Assembly: GCF_001310815.1 (NCBI RefSeq)
Contig: NZ_BAZK01000005.1
Location: forward strand, 1-64,000
Length of the DNA stretch: 64,000 nucleotides
Direction: 5' to 3'
Source of the DNA: Pseudovibrio denitrificans JCM 12308
Lineage (GTDB): Bacteria > Pseudomonadota > Alphaproteobacteria > Rhizobiales > Stappiaceae
The notes under the pieces were generated by a model. That model ran no database searches. It was not told the DNA's origin and was given only the letters and a program-made list of their open reading frames with translations. This document shows, one piece after another, positions 59,186-64,000 of the stretch. Within the stretch, counting starts at the first letter, position 1. Every line of letters starts with the position of its first letter. The translations under genes and the position numbers were made by a program.

Positions 59186-59737
59186 ATGTCACTTCTGGAT
59201 ATGCCAAAACAATCACCGGAACTCTTTGTCGAAACGATTAAAGAGATCGCTGAGCCGCTCATCGAGCATGTTGATTCACTGGGCTTCAAAGACGAGCAAT
59301 TTTACCAGTTGCTGAAGCAGGGTGTTTCCATCTCTGAGATGCTTGATCTCTCCAAAGAGGAGCTGGGTGCTGTTTATGAAATGGCGCGCCGCAATATCTC
59401 CGTCGGACAGGTCGAGAAGGCGAAGTCGCTGTTCATTATGCTGGTGCAGATCGCGCCGATGGAAGAGCAGTACACCTATGGCCTTGCAATGACCTATCAG
59501 ATTCAGGGTGATGTGCGCATGGCTGTGAAGCTCTATCTGCACTTCATCAGCATGGATGCGACGAACCCTCAGGGTTACCTGCGTCTTGGTGAGTGCCTGA
59601 TGGCTGCGAAAGAGTATCAGGAAGCGGGTGATGCTTTTGAGGCTGCGCTGCGCATGTTTGATGATCCTGTCAAAAATTACGATGACAAAAAGTATGCGCA
59701 AACCATGATGAAGAGCGCGCGCCAGAAGCTGGTCTGA
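59186..59737 (+). CDS. LcrH/SycD-family translocator chaperone
   Basis: A 183-residue TPR chaperone of class II. N-terminal helix (VETIKEIAEPLIEHVDSLG), then three TPR units: EMARRNISVGQVEKAKSLFIMLVQIAPMEEQYTYGLAMTYQIQGDVRMAVKLYLHFISMDATNPQGYLRLGECLMAAKEYQEAGDAFEAAL. It lies directly before the SctE and SctB translocators, the usual arrangement, and keeps them soluble before export. Confidence 0.88.
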   Translation: MSLLDMPKQSPELFVETIKEIAEPLIEHVDSLGFKDEQFYQLLKQGVSISEMLDLSKEELGAVYEMARRNISVGQVEKAKSLFIMLVQIAPMEEQYTYGLAMTYQIQGDVRMAVKLYLHFISMDATNPQGYLRLGECLMAAKEYQEAGDAFEAALRMFDDPVKNYDDKKYAQTMMKSARQKLV

Positions 59738-59778
59738 CATTAGCTTTTATCCCAATAATTTAAGTATGGAGAATAGAT

Positions 59779-60843
59779 ATGGAGCTTCCTAAAGGTCTGG
59801 GCCTGGGTCTGAACAGCAATAGTCTGGGCGATATTTTTGATACGACCTCTGAGATGACTGGCAAGGCTGGTGATGTAAAAGGTGCGGGTAAAGTTGGTCC
59901 GGGTGCGCTGGCGTCTGTTGGTGGTACGCCAATGATTGCGACCATTGCGTTTGCGCAGCACATTACGCGTCTTTCAAACAGCCTCACTCAGGTTGGTTCT
60001 GACACACCTCTGACGACTTCCAGCTTCCAGGATATTGAAGTGCTTGTTGCGTCCGTTCTGGACAAGATGCAGGGCACTCAGGAAGCGGTTGAGAAGAACA
60101 AGGTGAACCTCACTCAGGCGAAGCAGAAAGGTGCTTTGCAGGATAAGGCGATCAAGCTCGAAGAATCTATCCGTAAGCAGGAAGAAGCTGAGAAGAAGCA
60201 GAAGGGTCTCAGCATCTGGCAGAAGATTTCTCTGGCGTTCCAGTGGATTGCTGCGGCAATCTCCATCGTGGCGGGTAGTATTCTGGCGGTTATTCCAGGG
60301 CTTCAGGTTGTCGGGGCGTTTATGATTGCTGCCGGGGTGGTGCAGCTTGCCATGGCCATTGATGCCACGGTGCAAGCGGCCACGGGACGAAGTATCGCCG
60401 GGCACATAGCTGCCGCCGCCGGAGCTGATGAAGATACCATCATGAAGGTGGACATTGCGATGAAGGTGGTTGGTGCCGTTGTTGGTATCGTTATGGCTGC
60501 TGCGTCCTTCTTTATTCCTGGTGCTCAGGCAGGCAGTGTTGGTGCGATGATCCAGGCGATCTCTTCCATCACGTCCGCGATCATTCAGATCGGTAGTAGT
60601 GCTGGTTCCATCGCTGCTGGTGCGGTTTCTTACACCGCAAGTCAGGATGCTGCGCAGGCGAAAGAACTGCAGGCAGATGCTGCAGACCTTGACGCATTCA
60701 TCCAGTTGCTCAGTCAGATTATTGACCAGTTGCTGGCAATTCTGACGAAGGCTGGTGAGCAGTTTGCAGATGCGCTGGATGGAACAGTGAGCTCCATGAA
60801 TGAGCGTGCTGACACGCTGAGCAGAACCAAGTTTGCAGGTTAA
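59779..60843 (+). CDS. sctE: T3SS major hydrophobic translocator SctE (YopB/IpaB type)
   Basis: A 354-residue protein that inserts into the target-cell membrane to form the translocation pore. A soluble N terminus and coiled coil (about 100-142, QEAVEKNKVNLTQAKQKG... KKQKG) are followed by two hydrophobic regions (about 155-195 and 228-248) and a helical C terminus. This order is typical of YopB/IpaB/SipB. The chaperone gene lies 41 bases upstream and the second translocator 12 bases downstream. Intact. Confidence 0.88.
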   Translation: MELPKGLGLGLNSNSLGDIFDTTSEMTGKAGDVKGAGKVGPGALASVGGTPMIATIAFAQHITRLSNSLTQVGSDTPLTTSSFQDIEVLVASVLDKMQGTQEAVEKNKVNLTQAKQKGALQDKAIKLEESIRKQEEAEKKQKGLSIWQKISLAFQWIAAAISIVAGSILAVIPGLQVVGAFMIAAGVVQLAMAIDATVQAATGRSIAGHIAAAAGADEDTIMKVDIAMKVVGAVVGIVMAAASFFIPGAQAGSVGAMIQAISSITSAIIQIGSSAGSIAAGAVSYTASQDAAQAKELQADAADLDAFIQLLSQIIDQLLAILTKAGEQFADALDGTVSSMNERADTLSRTKFAG

Positions 60844-60855
60844 AAGGAGGTATTT

Positions 60856-61841
60856 ATGAACGCAACTGTAGGTACTAATTACAATCGTGACTATCTGCCG
60901 CCTAGTTTCTTTCAGGACGCAAGCTTGCCGTTTCTGAAGAGCGTGCAACTAAGTTCCAGCAGAGCGTAGAAGCCCGTCTGGCAACTTTGCCACCAGAGCA
61001 TCATGGTACTTTCCTGTCTCTCGTCTCCTTGCCGCAGTTTGCAGCAAGTGCAGATTTTGATCAGGCGACCACTGATGAAGTTCTGGGACGCCTGGAAGCT
61101 GCAACTGTTGCGATCGGCTCTCTGGATAAGATCGACAGCACTGGTAACCTGTCCCGCCTGATTGCGCAGGCGCTGTTCAAGTCAGCCATCAACCAGCGCA
61201 ACAATGAGCTGGAATCTCGCCTGATTGCGCGTGAAACCGTGAAGACGCAGATGCACGCACAGGCTGGCAAAAGCCGTGATGCAGCTGAAGAGACCCGCAC
61301 GGGTGCGATCATCAGTCTTGTTGTGACTGTTGTTTCTTCCGCTGTTTCCATCGTGATGTCTGCTGTTGCGATTGGTAGTGCTGCTAAAGGTCTGGGTGCT
61401 GCAAAGAACTCAGCTAATGCGAACTCGCAGGCAGCGAAGATGGATGCCAAAGCTGCAGATGTTGCGCCAGGTAAAGGCGGCAAGCTGGGTGACTTCTACT
61501 CTCAGCGTGCAGGTGACTTCCGCTCTCAGGCAAAAGGCTTTGATGCTGTTGCAAGTGCATCTGGTTCCCGTGCTCAGTCCATCGCCACAATTGGTGGCGT
61601 AGCGAACACTCTGGGTAACACGACTTCGCAGGCTGCGAGTGCGTTTACTCAGGCGAATGCAAAAGAAGATGAAGCGATTTCTCAAGAACTGGCTGCTGCG
61701 GCAGAAGAGGTTCGTAAGGAGAATGATCAGGCTGAATCCATCCAGAAAGCTCTGGACGATATCATCCGCGCGATCATTCAGTTCCTGAAAGAATCCCGGG
61801 AAATCGAAAACGAACGGGCGGCTGCGATTACTCGCGGTTAA
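60856..61841 (+). CDS. sctB: T3SS minor translocator SctB (YopD/IpaC type), one frameshift
   Basis: About 328 residues after repair, with one hydrophobic region (about residues 145-175, GAIISLVVTVVSSAVSIVMSAVAIGSAAKGLG) and a C-terminal amphipathic helix (EEVRKENDQAESIQKALDDIIRAIIQFLKESREIENERAAA). The frame breaks near 60920-60923; one added A gives FQDAKLAVSEERATKFQQSVEARLATL and joins the halves. AAAGGAGGT precedes the start at 60856. It forms the pore with SctE. A strong terminator follows. Confidence 0.85.
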
Positions 61842-61851
61842 GCCGAAAAAG

Positions 61852-61890
61852 CAGGTGTGCGTTTATTACCCTCAACGCACACCTGTTTTT
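61852..61890 (+). terminator. Terminator after sctB
   Basis: Stem CAGGTGTGCGT (61852-61862) and ACGCACACCTG (61875-61885), 12-base loop, T5. It ends the chaperone-SctE-SctB unit. Confidence 0.94.
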
Positions 61891-61941
61891 CTGCGTTTGC
61901 TGATTGGCTGCTGATCTTGCGCATCTCAGAGAGGATTTCTC

Positions 61942-62439
61942 GTGTTCGCCATAAACTACTCAGGGTGCTTGGAAAAGCTCTGGCGAAAGCTGGGGTTGGG
62001 AGCTCCAATATTCTCCGAGCAGAACACCGCTTCAATGAATGTTGACGGGGTTCAACTTGTGTTTTCAGACGCGCTTGATGGTGGGGGTATAGATGTCACC
62101 ACTGTGATTGGTGTGCTGAGTGAAACGGTTGGAACGCGAAACAGGCAGATCGAAGAGATCCTGCATCTTAATCTGGCTTGTCTCTCTCAATTCCGGTGTC
62201 TGGCAAACCTTCGTAAGACGAGCGAAGGCGCAGAGGAACTGGTGCTTTCTGTGAGCTGTCGTGGTTACACGGATTTGGACAAGCTGACAGCGCTGGTGGA
62301 AGAGTTGTTGTCGGTTGTGAGTCTTTATCAGCCGCTGGTTTCAGCAGATGCAGATGGGTATGCCAGCAATCCATTGTTGGGCGCGGGGCAGACGACGCTC
62401 TCTGATGAGCTGGATGGCGCTATGGTGTTTCACCTTTAA
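61942..62439 (+). CDS. CesT-type T3SS chaperone
   Basis: A 165-residue protein starting with GTG (AGAGAGGA seven bases ahead). Acidic, with the class I chaperone pattern: N-terminal helix, strands VDGVQLVFSDAL and VTTVIGVL, central helix region, strand ELVLSVSC, helix LDKLTALVEELLSVVSL. Separated from sctB by a terminator, so it belongs to the next transcription unit with the TPR proteins. Client unknown. Confidence 0.65.
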   Translation: MFAINYSGCLEKLWRKLGLGAPIFSEQNTASMNVDGVQLVFSDALDGGGIDVTTVIGVLSETVGTRNRQIEEILHLNLACLSQFRCLANLRKTSEGAEELVLSVSCRGYTDLDKLTALVEELLSVVSLYQPLVSADADGYASNPLLGAGQTTLSDELDGAMVFHL

Positions 62440-62493
62440 GCTCGCCGATATCCTTCAAAACAAACTAATTTTAGAGCCGCAAAGAGGCACGTT

Positions 62494-62961
62494 ATGACTG
62501 AGCTTGTTCCAGAACTGGGCAAATCTCCAGAAGAAGACATTAAGGCAATTGCAAAGGGCGCGATTGGTCGGAGTTTGGGGCTGACAAAAGACGATATCAA
62601 TCCGGGGCTGGTGATGGCCAAGGGATTGATGGATACAGGCCGGACAGAGAAGGCTCTTGAGATCTATACCGGACTGGTGTTGCTTGAGCCGATCAACGTT
62701 GATGTTCAGCTTGGTCTGGCAAACTGCGCGGTGCAGCTGCAGCAGTACACGCTGGCAGTTCAGGCAGCCTCTGCTGCTATGGTGCTCGATCCGACCAATC
62801 CGCGTCCATACTACTTCTCCGGTGTTGCCTGTCTTGCTCTCGGCCATATCACCGAGGCGAAAGAAGATCTGGAAGATACGCTGAAGTACGCTTTGGAACG
62901 TAAGGATGCTGAGATCCATCAGGCGGCTCAAAAGCTGCTGTCTGGTTTGAACAACGCCTAG
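62494..62961 (+). CDS. SycD-like TPR chaperone
   Basis: A 155-residue protein with three TPR units: GLVMAKGLMDTGRTEKALEIYTGLVLLEPINVDVQLGLANCAVQLQQYTLAVQAASAAMVLDPTNPRPYYFSGVACLALGHITEAKEDLEDTL. Same fold as the 59186 chaperone but clearly a different gene, so it likely serves another exported protein. Confidence 0.75.
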   Translation: MTELVPELGKSPEEDIKAIAKGAIGRSLGLTKDDINPGLVMAKGLMDTGRTEKALEIYTGLVLLEPINVDVQLGLANCAVQLQQYTLAVQAASAAMVLDPTNPRPYYFSGVACLALGHITEAKEDLEDTLKYALERKDAEIHQAAQKLLSGLNNA

Positions 62962-63009
62962 CGTTTTTGCGCTGATACTTTCATAAAAACCTGAGGCCGG
63001 GGACAAACG

Positions 63010-63594
63010 ATGTCACAAGCACCTGCTACACAAAATGCTCCGGCTTCTGACGAGCTGCCATCCGATGTTGAGATTGATCTTGATGCTGTCTTTCAGGGGC
63101 TTGGCGGCGGCGATGTGAGTGCACGTGCGGTGCTCGATGCGCTACGTTCAGGGCAGGGGCTTTCGGCCGTTCTCAATGCGGACGGTAAACTGGAGAAGGT
63201 GCTTTACCAGTTTGCGTATCAAGCCTTGCATTTGCAGCAGAAGGCTTCTGCTGAAGAGCAGTTCAAAGTGCTTTGCTTGCTCAACCCTAAGAATGCTGAG
63301 TACTGGCTGGGACTGGCTTTAAGCCATGCGAGTTGGCCACTGGGTGGTGATGAGGTTGAGACCTCGCTTCGTCAGGCAAAGCAGGTTGATGAGGCCAACC
63401 CCGCTGTTGCGCTTCGGTTGGCCGAGCATTGGTTGTGGTCCCGCAAGCTAGATGAGGCGACCTCCGAGTTGGTGCGCTTCTATAAGCTGATGAAGACGCG
63501 GCCACTGCCTAGCCTGATCGACTATTCCAAGCGCCTTGCCTACGCGCTGGAGGCGCAAAAGAAAGCTGCGGTGCGCGACAGCGATGCGTCATGA
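63010..63594 (+). CDS. TPR-type T3SS chaperone-like protein
   Basis: A 194-residue protein: an acidic, disordered N terminus (about 1-40), then helical TPR-like units (LEKVLYQFAYQALHLQQKASAEEQFKVLCLLNPKNAEYWLGLALSHASW and ANPAVALRLAEHWLWSRKLDEATSELVRFY). It ends in an ATGA overlap with the next gene, implying a coupled pair. Third SycD-like gene in 4.5 kb. Confidence 0.7.
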   Translation: MSQAPATQNAPASDELPSDVEIDLDAVFQGLGGGDVSARAVLDALRSGQGLSAVLNADGKLEKVLYQFAYQALHLQQKASAEEQFKVLCLLNPKNAEYWLGLALSHASWPLGGDEVETSLRQAKQVDEANPAVALRLAEHWLWSRKLDEATSELVRFYKLMKTRPLPSLIDYSKRLAYALEAQKKAAVRDSDAS

Positions 63595-64000
63595 TCGCAA
63601 CCTCCGGATATCTACATCTGCCCTATGAGCTGGGTGAGGATGAGAACGGGATTGTTGAACTGACGGCTCCTGCGCAGGCAGAGAAGTACTCCAAGATTTC
63701 TGGCGATATCGGGATCCTGTATCGGGATCTGTCATTTACTGCGGGCTTGCTGAAATCTGCGCGCAGGATTGAGGCTGTGAAGCCGCGCGGTTCGGGCAGT
63801 ATGTCGGTTGAGCGGCAGTTGGCGCTGCAATATGGCACTGAGCTGGCGCGCACCAGAGTGCTGCCTAAAGATCATAGTTTTGAGTATTCACAGCGGGCCG
63901 TCCAGACGGTCAATCGATTGCGGGATGCTGAACACCTTTATCTGAAATACAGCGCGCAGTTTGATTTATCCCGTTGGTTTGCCTACGAAAAACCGAGCCT
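63591..64000 (+). CDS. Unrecognised T3SS-locus protein, cut by the window edge
   Basis: Starts at ATG 63591, overlapping the preceding stop as ATGA, and stays open to the end of the window (at least 136 residues). Soluble and mixed in composition; begins MIATSGYLHLPYELGEDENG. No family recognised. Coupling to a TPR chaperone suggests that it is either that chaperone's client or a cytoplasmic T3SS component. Confidence 0.7.
   Translation, partial: MIATSGYLHLPYELGEDENGIVELTAPAQAEKYSKISGDIGILYRDLSFTAGLLKSARRIEAVKPRGSGSMSVERQLALQYGTELARTRVLPKDHSFEYSQRAVQTVNRLRDAEHLYLKYSAQFDLSRWFAYEKPS

Overview
The window looks like chromosomal or large-plasmid DNA of a marine-type alphaproteobacterium. The evidence is an ImuA-ImuB-DnaE2 mutagenesis cassette behind an alphaproteobacterial LexA box (GTTC-N7-GTTC at 1984-1998), a soluble NAD-dependent formate dehydrogenase of the fds type, a TRAP transporter, a type I secretion system with a giant repeat adhesin, and one end of a type III secretion (T3SS) locus. 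The mixture recalls Pseudovibrio-like marine Hyphomicrobiales; that genus-level guess is inference from gene content.

Layout. 1-2022: gene-poor, G-rich top strand with decayed minus-strand reading frames, one resembling the Rep protein of small ssDNA phages. 2023-7339: imuA-imuB-dnaE2. 7391-10908 (minus): aromatic-acid-exporter-like operon (FUSC, DUF1656, HlyD/EmrA). 11024-13034: AmpR-like LysR regulator divergent from a class A beta-lactamase. 13096-16636: sulfatase divergent from a DeoR regulator around a nested palindrome, then an EamA transporter. 16821-23047: LysR regulator plus fdsG-fdsB-fdsA-fdsD. 23122-29422: minus-strand enoyl-CoA hydratase, carbon-nitrogen hydrolase and RpiR regulator, divergent from TRAP dctP-dctQ-dctM. 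30069-49905: TolC, type I ABC transporter, HlyD adaptor, LapG-like protease, then a ~4,530-residue adhesin with an N-terminal TAAG site. 49977-64000: T3SS genes (SctD, needle-like and small proteins, Crp-type regulator, CesT chaperones, SctW gatekeeper, SctE/SctB translocators, several TPR chaperones), running off the right edge.

How the genes work together. The two large right-hand blocks are both host- or surface-contact systems: a LapG-controlled type I adhesin and a contact-dependent T3SS. The left part is metabolic and defensive: SOS mutagenesis, efflux, beta-lactam resistance, sulfate-ester and formate use, organic acid uptake.

Data-quality warning. At least 19 frameshifts break otherwise well-preserved genes (dnaE2, fdsG, dctM, sctD, sctB, the adhesin and others). 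Nearly all are repaired by adding one or two bases to a short homopolymer, and intact continuation is found in the neighbouring frame. This pattern is best explained by sequencing indels, so these genes are listed as full-length CDS with the break noted, not as pseudogenes.
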